Assembly: GCA_947177685.1 (NCBI GenBank)
Contig: CAMWVE010000002.1
Location: 1-64,000, forward strand
Source: an uncultured Porphyromonadaceae bacterium
Lineage (GTDB): Bacteria; Bacteroidota; Bacteroidia; Bacteroidales; Muribaculaceae
DNA length: 64,000 bases
Reading direction: 5' to 3'
The notes under the pieces are model-generated. The model worked only from the letters and a program-made list of their open reading frames with translations, was not told the DNA's origin and searched no databases. Position numbers and translations under genes: made by a program. This document shows positions 26,366 through 34,047 of this stretch, in pieces. The stretch's first letter is position 1. Each line of letters opens with the position of its first letter.

Positions 26366-26585
26366 GTGTATGAGAGACAATGTACTATGGCGTAAGCAAA
26401 GCCGAATAATAATGCTATTGGCTGATAAGCTGAACATTTCACCGGAGCGTGCCCTTGATCTTTATTACAGCACAAAGGTATATAACCAAATGACCGACCC
26501 AAAATATGGTCTGCAACTGATGAGCGATGATTATATACTTGAAGAATTGATAGCAGAACTTAGAGAACCGCTACAGCAGAGGTAA
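26358..26585 (+). CDS. DUF3791-like protein (second copy)
   Basis: A 75-residue helical protein (QSRIIMLLADKLNISPERALDLYYSTKVYNQM, ending ILEELIAELREPLQQR). It shares with the first DUF3791 gene the pattern of a helix, a short G/N-I-S turn, and a second helix, but is divergent. The start could also be MRDNVLW, five codons later. It overlaps the DUF3990 gene by 8 bp. Two different DUF3791 proteins around one DUF3990 suggest a three-part module, for instance antitoxin plus a targeting or regulatory subunit; this is inference. Confidence 0.65.
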   Translation: MVRCMRDNVLWRKQSRIIMLLADKLNISPERALDLYYSTKVYNQMTDPKYGLQLMSDDYILEELIAELREPLQQR

Positions 26586-26617
26586 ATCCAATCATTTTTC
26601 TGATACCGGGAAAATGA

Positions 26618-26827
26618 ACTGCCGAAAAACAGAGGTTCACGGCGAAAGCCAACAAATTCTTGAACGGCGATATGGGGCATGACGGATGGGGTGACTTCGA
26701 CTATAACGAGAATACGGATGAGTTGTCGAGCCTTGCTGATGACACGGACCTCGACAATCTAATGATACTTAAAACGACTGAGACTTATGGGATTCTGGGA
26801 CATACTTGGACTTGCTTATCTTATTGA
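26618..26827 (+). pseudogene. acidic coding relic
   Basis: A stop-free frame with a protein-like Asp/Gly/Asn composition runs from just after a TGA (26615-26617) to a TGA at 26825-26827. It contains FTAKANKFLNGDMGHDGWGDFDYNENTDE and a following acidic run, but has no convincing start codon. It looks like the 3' part of a gene whose front was lost, perhaps when the DUF3791/DUF3990 cassette was inserted. Its last 41 bp overlap the next gene in another frame. Confidence 0.4.
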
Positions 26828-27092
26828 TTTCCTCTTTGGAGGGGAAAATCGTGATTCCGGGCATTCGCGTTCTACAAGTTATTATCGGGACCGTGACGAT
26901 GATTATTACGGGGAGTATGATGATCTGGATGATAGATATTATCGACTTTCTGAACGCATTGATGAACTGGAAAGCAGACTTGATGAAGCTGAGCTTGATT
27001 ATGAATTGTATAACGATCTCGGAGATGAAATAGATTATCTGCGTGATGAACTCGATGAATTAGAGGATGAAAGGGATTACTTCGACGACTAA
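26787..27092 (+). CDS. small acidic coiled-coil protein
   Basis: A 101-residue protein of unrecognised family. Residues 1-18 (MGFWDILGLAYLIDFLFG) are hydrophobic and could be a membrane anchor. Then comes a Ser/Arg/Tyr/Asp-rich spacer, and from residue 46 a highly charged helix with heptad-like spacing (LSERIDELESRLDEAELDYELYNDLGDEIDYLRDELDELEDE), which should form a coiled coil. Net charge is strongly negative. It follows the relic frame and precedes a promoter for the TPR/LuxR regulator, so it is probably the last gene of its unit. Confidence 0.6.
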   Translation: MGFWDILGLAYLIDFLFGGENRDSGHSRSTSYYRDRDDDYYGEYDDLDDRYYRLSERIDELESRLDEAELDYELYNDLGDEIDYLRDELDELEDERDYFDD

Positions 27093-27216
27093 CTGCAGCG
27101 GAAAGCGGGTCAATGGTTTTGTCGGTTAGCTCCGGTCAAGCGGTTGATGGTAAGTAATCACTATAAATGAATGCCTGAAAAAATAGGCAAATTTTATTTG
27201 TATGCAAATTATTTAT

Positions 27217-27224
27217 TATCTTTG
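27217..27224 (+). promoter_or_regulatory. promoter of the TPR/LuxR regulator
   Basis: TATCTTTG (27217-27224) is a full TAnnTTTG match with TTTG at 27197-27200, about 16 bp upstream. The leader would be about 83 nt to the ATG at 27314. Confidence 0.55.
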
Positions 27225-27313
27225 CTTCATATATCAACATAGCGGGATTCCTCAACAGCGACATATTTTATATTGTGCTTGAAGTTTGGGAAACCTGTCA
27301 ATAGAGTTATCTG

Positions 27314-28978
27314 ATGAGGCATCTTATTTACATAACAACTGCGGTTGTTGTATTCGTCATTTCTGCTTGCTCAAAGTCTACTTCACAATATAACAGGGAG
27401 TTGGAGGATGCGGAAAAGGTGATGCAATGCAACACAGACAGTGCTTTGTCCTTACTGGAAACAATAGAGCCTTCGGAACTGAAGGTTGACTCCCTGAGGG
27501 CGAAATATCACTATCTGATGGCGTACGGTCACATGCGGCGTAACCGCTCCATGATCGGTGATTCTCTTATTTCATACGCCCATGAATATTACCGCGGCAA
27601 GGATGTCGTGAAGGATATTCGCAGCGGTATGTCGTTCGCTTGGTATAAATTTTGGGTGGGTGACACTCCCGGCGCCATGACTATGCTTGATTCTCTGTCC
27701 GCATTGACCGATGTCCCTGATTCACTGATGATTCAGATTTTAAGGACCCGAGTATTTCTTGGAGCAGCTGAGTATCAGGGTCTGGAGCTGACACCTCTTG
27801 CCGGAAGGCTTGAAGCTCTCGAGACCGACTCGTTAAGAAAGATTGAGGCGAAATATCTGTTACTGACAGCGTATGCATACGCCGGAGATCCTGATTCAGC
27901 CATTCATATTTTAAATGAGCTTGTTGACTACGCCCGAAAAAACAAATGGGGCGACAAACATTTCCAATTTGAGATGGAGCGCGCACAGTTGCTGACCGAA
28001 CAGGGCAAAAACGCTGAGAGCGACGCTCTTATCGATGAGATTTTCCGGAAGGCAGGACCCGAAAATGGAGCCGCAGACCTCCTGAATTTCCAATATGCCA
28101 TAAATGCGCTGAATAGCGGTGACATCCGCCGGGCATCGCGGCACCTTGCCATAGCTGACAGTCTGGCAGCAAGGCTACGAGATGATGATGATGCCTACTT
28201 CCGCAGCTACAGCAATCTTCTGCATGCCATAATTGACTTCAAGCTGACAGGCAGCATAAAGCTAACGCATATTAACGGGTTAAATAACCGCCAGAGCGAA
28301 CGCTACAACCGCATGAAAGCGTCGCAATGGGAGTCGGAACGCGGTGCGTTGCGCCAGCAGAACAGGGCATTGGTACTCAAAGCTGAAAGTGAACACAAAA
28401 CCGTGATAATCCTGATAATAGGCATTGTTGCCTTGCTGATTGCAGCCGGTGGATTCTGGGCTGTCATAACACGCCGTCAGCGCGAGCACGAGAATGAGGA
28501 GCGTATCGAAGCGTTGCAGAAAATGGTTGATGATTATAAGTCAGCTCCGGCAGTTCGGAGTTCTGAAATCAATGATTCAGCCACGCTGCGAAGCGTAATG
28601 CTCAAGCAACTCGGCATCATAAAGATGGTGGCTGAAACTCCCACCGAACAGAACAGGGAGATTCTCAGGAAAATATCCTCTATTGATGGCGAAACAAACG
28701 GTGAACTTGTGGACTGGGATAACCTCTACAGGATAATCGACAATCTCTATTCAGGATTTTACGGCACGCTCCACAGCCGCTACGGCAATATTCTGAGTCC
28801 GAAAGAGGAACAGATAATCGTGCTTATGGTAGCCGGTTTCTCAACCAAGGAAATCAGTGTGATCACCGGTCAGACCACCTCAACGGTCTATGTCCGTAAA
28901 TCTTCCATCAGAAAGAAACTCGGAATGCCGGAAAAGGATGATATCGTGAGGTATCTGCTCAATCAGAGCAAAGATTAA
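27314..28978 (+). CDS. membrane-spanning TPR regulator with C-terminal LuxR-type HTH
   Basis: The 554-residue protein starts with a lipoprotein-like signal (VVFVISACSKS, Cys19), continues with about 330 residues of helical repeats of TPR type, then one membrane segment (residues 362-385, VIILIIGIVALLIAAGGFWAVI), a short coiled coil (EHENEERIEALQKMVDDYK) and, from about residue 493, an HTH of the LuxR/GerE kind (LSPKEEQIIVLMVAGFSTKEISVITGQTTSTVYVRKSSIRKKLG). The predicted layout is sensor outside, DNA binding inside, in one chain without a kinase. Such TPR-TM-HTH proteins are frequent in Bacteroidales but mostly unstudied. A lipoprotein and an outer membrane barrel lie directly downstream. Confidence 0.8.
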   Translation: MRHLIYITTAVVVFVISACSKSTSQYNRELEDAEKVMQCNTDSALSLLETIEPSELKVDSLRAKYHYLMAYGHMRRNRSMIGDSLISYAHEYYRGKDVVKDIRSGMSFAWYKFWVGDTPGAMTMLDSLSALTDVPDSLMIQILRTRVFLGAAEYQGLELTPLAGRLEALETDSLRKIEAKYLLLTAYAYAGDPDSAIHILNELVDYARKNKWGDKHFQFEMERAQLLTEQGKNAESDALIDEIFRKAGPENGAADLLNFQYAINALNSGDIRRASRHLAIADSLAARLRDDDDAYFRSYSNLLHAIIDFKLTGSIKLTHINGLNNRQSERYNRMKASQWESERGALRQQNRALVLKAESEHKTVIILIIGIVALLIAAGGFWAVITRRQREHENEERIEALQKMVDDYKSAPAVRSSEINDSATLRSVMLKQLGIIKMVAETPTEQNREILRKISSIDGETNGELVDWDNLYRIIDNLYSGFYGTLHSRYGNILSPKEEQIIVLMVAGFSTKEISVITGQTTSTVYVRKSSIRKKLGMPEKDDIVRYLLNQSKD

Positions 28979-29019
28979 GAGGCTGTTAAGACCCGTCGGC
29001 GCTCCATTAAAACTTTTTG

Positions 29020-29055
29020 GCGATGCAACCGCTGATAATCAGTCGGTTGCATCGC
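29020..29055 (+). terminator. hairpin after the regulator gene
   Basis: GCGATGCAACCGCTGAT pairs with a right arm ending CGGTTGCATCGC (17 bp with one bulge), 40 bp after the stop codon. A U-rich stretch follows only later, so it may work as a processing or termination hairpin. Confidence 0.6.
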
Positions 29056-29070
29056 TTACATTAAGACTTT

Positions 29071-29078
29071 TATATTTG
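29071..29078 (+). promoter_or_regulatory. promoter of the lipoprotein/barrel pair
   Basis: TATATTTG fits TAnnTTTG, with a TTG at 29046-29048 about 22 bp upstream. This gives the lipoprotein and barrel genes their own start, about 54 nt before the ATG, where the adjacent regulator could act. Confidence 0.45.
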
Positions 29079-29138
29079 GTATTAAAAGCTGTTTGGATGT
29101 AATTTTACGTCAGAAAATCAATAAAAAACTGATGTGAA

Positions 29139-29561
29139 ATGAAAATGCTATTTACCTGCATCGCCACCGTGACATTGGCGGCTTCGCTATCCCTTACGTC
29201 ATGCTCCTCAGGGCTCGGTGAGGGAGACCATAGAGACAAGAATCTTGAACACGCACTGATGATTCGTCAGGACTCTGTTTCTGACATAGAATATGTGGGA
29301 ATGTCAGATGTTCATGTTCTGGAAAATGACAGAATCCGGACAGTAATAATATATTATGTTACTGATTCCACGGGCAACAGAACGGAACGTAACGTCAGAG
29401 TGACAGCCAACAATGATTGTTCGGAGATTTATACTTGGGAAAACCTCGACTCAAAAGTGCTTGAAGATGTCAAGCAAAAGGTAAGCGACAAATTTGAGGA
29501 AAACAACATCGACATGGATGGAAGCCTCATTGATGCTCTGATTAAACTTAAAAGGAAATAA
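29139..29561 (+). CDS. small putative lipoprotein
   Basis: A 140-residue protein with a clear lipobox (SLSLTSCSSG, Cys22). The mature part of about 118 residues is beta-strand-like (TVIIYYVTDSTGNRTERNVRVTANNDCSEIYTW) with a charged helical end. I do not recognise a family. It is 46 bp upstream of a TonB-receptor-like barrel gene and follows a membrane-spanning regulator, so it may be a surface partner or a signal to that regulator; this is inference. Confidence 0.7.
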   Translation: MKMLFTCIATVTLAASLSLTSCSSGLGEGDHRDKNLEHALMIRQDSVSDIEYVGMSDVHVLENDRIRTVIIYYVTDSTGNRTERNVRVTANNDCSEIYTWENLDSKVLEDVKQKVSDKFEENNIDMDGSLIDALIKLKRK

Positions 29562-29607
29562 ACGTCTGACAGGAATCTGAAACAGAAAATAAACATTTAT
29601 CAAGAAT

Positions 29608-31917
29608 ATGAAACATATTATTTCAATTATCATCGCCGTCACGGTAGCCTTCACCGCCTTTTGCCGTGAGATAACAGGCAGAGTAGAAGGCGAAAACGCA
29701 ACACCCCTTGAATTCGTCAATGTGGTATTATACCACGACTCAACATACTTGGCAGGAACAGTAACCGACGTCGATGGACATTTCTCCATAAACACCGACG
29801 TCGATGAAAATCTAACCACGAAAATCTCATTTGTAGGCTATCAGACCTACTCTGCCGAAATTCCGGCTTCAGGCGACATGGGGACCATCAGACTCACTCC
29901 GTCAGCCGTAGAGTTGGGTGAGGTTGTGGTGAAAGCCACACGCCCGTCAACCACCATGAGAGGAAATGCACTTGTCACCGACGTTGCGGGCAGTTCACTT
30001 GCCGTAGCCGGTACGGCTAATGATGTGTTGGCACGGATTCCGATGATAGTATACAACGGCGGCACACCGGAGGTGTTCGGCAGAGGCACACCGGAAATCT
30101 ATATCAACGGGCGCAAAGTGAACGACCTGCAGGAGCTGGCGCAACTTAGCTCACAGGAGATTAAGAATGTGTCTGTGATAACGAATCCCGGAGCATCGTA
30201 TGCAGCAAACGTAAAATCTGTTGTACTGATACGCACCAAACCGCCAAAAGGTGATGGATTCAGCGGCACTATCCGTTCGGACAACGGGTTTCAGCACTAT
30301 TTCCGCACCGGCAACTCGGCAGACCTGAAATTCCGCACACATGGACTGGAACTGTTTGCCAACTATGGCTGGTGGTATGGTGCCAATCGCGACAACCGGA
30401 CCAATGACATGACCACCTTAACTCCTTCCGGAGTATATAATCAATCATTGCGAACCATAGGCAAGCAGTCCTACAACGACATGACAGGGAAAATCGGCTT
30501 CTCATATTTATTTAATGACAAGCACAATATAGGCGCATATTACCAGAACAGCCTGAACCGGCATCACACCACTGGAAGTATCCCGAGTGAGGTATGGCTT
30601 GACGAAACTATTCTCGACATGTATAACTCTGATGTCAACAACAGATCAACCGAGTTGCCCCGGCACAATGCCAACCTTTATTATAACGGAGTCGTAGGCA
30701 AACTGACCATTGATTTCAATGCCGACTGGCTATGGTACAAAAATCGTGAGCTATCGTTGAGCAACGAGGTTAGCGAAGCCGGAGAAAACCGGAAAGTGCG
30801 CACATCCGCCACCAACCGTAACCGTATGTTCGCGGAAAAATTAGTGTTATGCCATCCGGTGTGGCACGGGCAGATCAGATTCGGAGAAGAATATACTGAC
30901 ACTCGCACCACCAATCACTTCTCTGCAAACATATCGGAAGTAACCGATGCCGACAACAGAGTGTATGAGAGCAATATGGCGGTATTTGTAGAATTCGCCC
31001 GGCAGTTAGGGCGCTTCAATGTGGGTGTGGGTCTGCGTTATGAGCATGTTAAGTTTGATTACTTTGAGAATGAGTCACATAGCAATCAGCAGAGCAAAAC
31101 ATATAACAACTTGTTCCCCTCGCTGAATATTGCCACACAAATAAATAAGGTTAGCATGGGACTGAACTATTCAGGAAAGACCGTGCGTCCGGGCTACGGG
31201 CAACTTGATGGCGCGGTGAGTTACATCAATCGCCTTACGTTTGAAGCCGGCAATCCGTATTTAAAACCTACCAAAATGCAGACAGTGGAATATATGGCGC
31301 AGTGGCGTCAATTCTACGCCCAACTTTCATATACATATTTCAAGGATGGCGTTTACCACATCACGGAGCCCTACGGCTCTGACGGCGAGGCTATTCTGAT
31401 AAAGACTGTCAATCTCGATCACCGCCACTATTTTCAGACCTTCTTGGGCGGACAATTCAATGTGGGCTGGTGGCAACCCCGGATAAACGTGGGCATGATG
31501 AAACAATGTATCTCTTTGCCCGTCAATGGCGAGCCAATGAAAATGAACACCCCCGGCTTCCTGTTTCAGTGGCAGAATGCAGTCAGGCTACCCTTTGAAA
31601 TATGGCTCAACGTGGATGCCCAGTTGATAACCTCTAATTGGGACAATAACATGAAGTTATCCAATACCCCTTGGCATGTCAATGCCAAGATTTACAAGGG
31701 CTTTTTTAACGACAGATTCAGCGTGACTCTTGAAGCCAAGGACCTGTTCAATTCCTCTCAGAATGACGCAGTAATGTATAACGATGCAGTCCGGATAGTT
31801 CAGAAAAATTTCTCGCCCGGTCGTTCCGTGATGCTGACACTTCAGTACCGCTTCAACACTACCCGCAACCGCTATCTAGGCACCGGGGCAGGTAACTCCG
31901 AAAAATCACGTTTTTAA
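29608..31917 (+). CDS. outer membrane beta-barrel protein, TonB-receptor-like
   Basis: A 769-residue exported protein. After a signal peptide (about 20 residues ending TAFC) comes a carboxypeptidase-regulatory-like domain (EITGRVEGENATPLEFVNVVLYH..., residues 21-105), a plug-like domain (LARIPMIVYNGGTPEVFGRGTPEIYINGRKV, with NPGASYAANVKSVVLI), and a long barrel ending in VMLTLQYRFNTTR. The layout fits the Bacteroidota outer membrane beta-barrel family (OMP_b-brl_3 type). No SusD partner follows, so the substrate cannot be inferred from context; a small molecule or peptide is possible. It is probably co-transcribed with the small lipoprotein. Confidence 0.82.
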   Translation: MKHIISIIIAVTVAFTAFCREITGRVEGENATPLEFVNVVLYHDSTYLAGTVTDVDGHFSINTDVDENLTTKISFVGYQTYSAEIPASGDMGTIRLTPSAVELGEVVVKATRPSTTMRGNALVTDVAGSSLAVAGTANDVLARIPMIVYNGGTPEVFGRGTPEIYINGRKVNDLQELAQLSSQEIKNVSVITNPGASYAANVKSVVLIRTKPPKGDGFSGTIRSDNGFQHYFRTGNSADLKFRTHGLELFANYGWWYGANRDNRTNDMTTLTPSGVYNQSLRTIGKQSYNDMTGKIGFSYLFNDKHNIGAYYQNSLNRHHTTGSIPSEVWLDETILDMYNSDVNNRSTELPRHNANLYYNGVVGKLTIDFNADWLWYKNRELSLSNEVSEAGENRKVRTSATNRNRMFAEKLVLCHPVWHGQIRFGEEYTDTRTTNHFSANISEVTDADNRVYESNMAVFVEFARQLGRFNVGVGLRYEHVKFDYFENESHSNQQSKTYNNLFPSLNIATQINKVSMGLNYSGKTVRPGYGQLDGAVSYINRLTFEAGNPYLKPTKMQTVEYMAQWRQFYAQLSYTYFKDGVYHITEPYGSDGEAILIKTVNLDHRHYFQTFLGGQFNVGWWQPRINVGMMKQCISLPVNGEPMKMNTPGFLFQWQNAVRLPFEIWLNVDAQLITSNWDNNMKLSNTPWHVNAKIYKGFFNDRFSVTLEAKDLFNSSQNDAVMYNDAVRIVQKNFSPGRSVMLTLQYRFNTTRNRYLGTGAGNSEKSRF

Positions 31918-32111
31918 ATCCTTGATGTCATCATGATACGTTACCCTGCTATGGATCAATTCTGGGCTGTCAACCGCCATGCGGTTAAAAATCAATAATC
32001 ATTATCAATGGAATGTATGTTTCATCCATCTACACTGAGGATGATGCGACAGGCTGAACACACAGAGAATCGGACACTCAGTGAAGTGTTCCTGCCGTGA
32101 GACCATCGATG
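31918..32111. other. convergent gap
   Basis: No gene is seen. The small palindrome AACCGCCATGCGGTT (31972-31986) lies between the two convergent stop codons; it lacks a U-tract, so a terminator role is doubtful. Confidence 0.4.
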
Positions 32112-32879
32112 TTACTGGAAGGGGGAGCGGTATCTGCCGGTGAGCTGCTGCAGGAAGTAGTAGAAGAATACGGGGTCGTCGACAAAGTAGCGGCGGAACA
32201 TGCGCCGGGGCTCTTTGAGGAAGCGGTAGAACCACTCCATGCAGATGGTCTGAACCCACCGTGGTGCGCGCGCTATGTTGCCAGCCTCGAAGTCGATGGT
32301 GGCACCGAGCGCCATCCACAGTTTCACTCCGGGCATGCGGCTGCGATAGCGGTGAATCCACTTTTCCTGCTTGGGTGCGCCCAGCCCCACGAGTACCACC
32401 GTGGCATCCGTGGCGTTGATGATGTCAACGATGCGGTCGCACTCCTCAGGGTTTTTCTCAAATCCGTAAGGGGGCGAGTAGGAGCCTATTACCATTTTCC
32501 TGCCAACCGATTCGTTGATGCGTTGCATGGCTTTCTCCCCTACCCCGGGGGCTGCGCCGAGCAGGAAGATGCGGCAGTCAGGGTCGGCGGCATGGTAGCG
32601 ATAGAACCGGGGGAAGAAGCTGCTGCCGGGAATGGCTTCAGGAAGTGACTTATGGAGCAGTTTGGAGCATAGCAGAAGGATACGGCTGTCGCATACCACC
32701 CACTCGGCATCGCTGTAGGCGGCATAGAAATCCCCATCTTTCTGGAGCTTTACCAGATGGTCGATGTTGGGTGTGACCAGAACTCCGCTGTCGAGCTGTT
32801 CGAGCAGCTTTTCGGCGGTTATCCTTCGCACGGGGATGTTGAGCAACTGTACGTTCTTATCCATTTCTGTCTGTTCCAA
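32112..32879 (-). CDS. WecG/TagA/CpsF family glycosyltransferase (GT26)
   Basis: These enzymes add ManNAc(A)- or Glc-type residues to lipid-linked sugars in polysaccharide synthesis. The 255-residue product shows the family blocks: TPNIDHLVKLQKD near residue 36, DGDFYAAYSDAEWVVCDSR, IPGSSFFPRFYRY, FLLGAAPGVGEKA and VLVGLGAPKQEKWI with the conserved Gln-Glu-Lys, then GATIDFEAGNIARAPRWVQ and a C-terminal basic helix (EWFYRFLKEPRRMFRRY) typical for membrane attachment. No other polysaccharide gene is near. It follows the zinc-finger secreted protein gene by 3 bp and is probably co-transcribed with it. Confidence 0.9.
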   Translation of the reverse strand: MEQTEMDKNVQLLNIPVRRITAEKLLEQLDSGVLVTPNIDHLVKLQKDGDFYAAYSDAEWVVCDSRILLLCSKLLHKSLPEAIPGSSFFPRFYRYHAADPDCRIFLLGAAPGVGEKAMQRINESVGRKMVIGSYSPPYGFEKNPEECDRIVDIINATDATVVLVGLGAPKQEKWIHRYRSRMPGVKLWMALGATIDFEAGNIARAPRWVQTICMEWFYRFLKEPRRMFRRYFVDDPVFFYYFLQQLTGRYRSPFQ

Positions 32880-32882
32880 ATT

Positions 32883-33998
32883 TTAGCGGCATTTATAGCA
32901 TTTCAGATGCACATGATATTCCCAACGTCCGCAATACTGACAGCGTGAGCCTTCGCGGTGGGTATAGCCAAGCATTTTGCCGGGCACGTTGGCAAGTGCT
33001 CCGGAGGGGTCGTTGACATACATGGGATTCTTTTCCAGTCCGGTGCCACCGCAGTTGGGACATGTGCCGCTATGTTTGTTGCCTGAACCTCTGTCCGAGT
33101 CTCTGTCACGACCGGAACTTCCGTTGCCAATGGTGACGGTGCCATCCTTGCCGACAGCATAGGAGTTCTGTCCGTCGCCTGAAACCCATGTCACCATTTC
33201 ATGGATACCGGTGCCTTGGCAGGGCTTGCAACGCCCGGATTGCAGACATCCGGTGCAGGGATAGTAAATCTGGGTGTAGGCGTTGTATGTGCCGCCTGTT
33301 CCGTGGCATATTCCGCAAACTCCGGAGCTGTGGCAAAACATGCAGGGGGTAACGGTTCGTGCTTTCATGGAGCCGTCGGAGTACTGTTCATAGTCGACAT
33401 ATCCGCCGGTCGAGAGTTCGGTGCGCCATGATTTGACCAGATGCTTGCCGCCACTGCTGTTGTTATTGTTCCGGTTGCTGTTGTTGTTATTATTGTTCCG
33501 GTTGCTGTTGTTACTGTTGTTATTATTGCGGTTGTTGTTATTGTTGTTTCCGGAATTTCCAATGCCTATGAAGGTTTCGGAAGATTTCTGAGCGAGAATG
33601 GAGCCGTTAGGGTCATGTATTGTCACCACAAATGTGAATCTGTTTTCTCCGGATGGAAAATTCAGGTCGTTGGTGGGAATGTAGAATGAATAATCATCAT
33701 ACTTGGTGTTGTCGTAGGGAATATCCAGATAGGAATAGAAATATTTCGTACCGTCATTTGAGCTGGCGGTGCCGTTCACCGGATGCCATTTGTTATTTTT
33801 ATCCAGCATCCAGAATCCGAGATAAGGTTTCTTTCCCTTGAGTCCGGCAATACTTGAAATCTTTGTGTGAATGTATATTACAGTGCGACCGTTGACCTGC
33901 CTGTCATGTTCCAGCCACACTTTGTCGATGGTTGCAGTTGCGGCTGAGGCAGCTGCGATTGTGGTCAGAAGAAGTATCAGTGATAGGATTTTGCGCAT
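32883..33998 (-). CDS. secreted Asn-rich protein with DnaJ-type zinc-finger repeats
   Basis: The 371-residue product (start at 33998, supported by a promoter box 19 bp upstream) has a signal peptide (MRKILSLILLLTTIAAASA), a beta-rich domain of about 130 residues, a linker made almost only of Asn, Ser and Arg (about residues 155-190), and then paired Cys motifs. These are CMFCHSSGVCGICHGTGG, CTGCLQSGRCKPCQGTG, CPNCGGTG and CQYCG...CYKC. CxxCxGxG repeats recall the zinc domain of DnaJ, which in cytoplasm binds unfolded protein; finding it behind a signal peptide and an Asn tract is unusual. A WecG-type glycosyltransferase follows after 3 bp, and Asn/Ser runs could be glycosylation or cell-wall linkers; this is inference. 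Confidence 0.7.
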   Translation of the reverse strand: MRKILSLILLLTTIAAASAATATIDKVWLEHDRQVNGRTVIYIHTKISSIAGLKGKKPYLGFWMLDKNNKWHPVNGTASSNDGTKYFYSYLDIPYDNTKYDDYSFYIPTNDLNFPSGENRFTFVVTIHDPNGSILAQKSSETFIGIGNSGNNNNNNRNNNNSNNSNRNNNNNNSNRNNNNSSGGKHLVKSWRTELSTGGYVDYEQYSDGSMKARTVTPCMFCHSSGVCGICHGTGGTYNAYTQIYYPCTGCLQSGRCKPCQGTGIHEMVTWVSGDGQNSYAVGKDGTVTIGNGSSGRDRDSDRGSGNKHSGTCPNCGGTGLEKNPMYVNDPSGALANVPGKMLGYTHREGSRCQYCGRWEYHVHLKCYKCR

Positions 33999-34016
33999 TG
34001 TGATATGATTTTCAAG

Positions 34017-34047
34017 CAAAAATACAGAATTTTTCTCAGATTGCAAA
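34017..34047 (-). promoter_or_regulatory. promoter of the zinc-finger protein gene
   Basis: On the minus strand TATTTTTG (34017-34024) matches TAnnTTTG, with TTTGC (34043-34047) 18 bp upstream. It overlaps the 3' end of the MATE gene and fixes the start of the downstream gene at 33998 rather than 34046. Confidence 0.55.

Noticed and set aside
31972-31986. AACCGCCATGCGGTT as terminator
   Set aside because: Short stem, 3-nt loop and no U-run on either strand.
33470-33550. Repetitive TTGTTCCGGTTGC-like units, at first sight a CRISPR array or minisatellite
   Set aside because: They are the codons of the Asn/Ser/Arg linker in the secreted zinc-finger protein. There are no unique spacers and the reading frame is kept.
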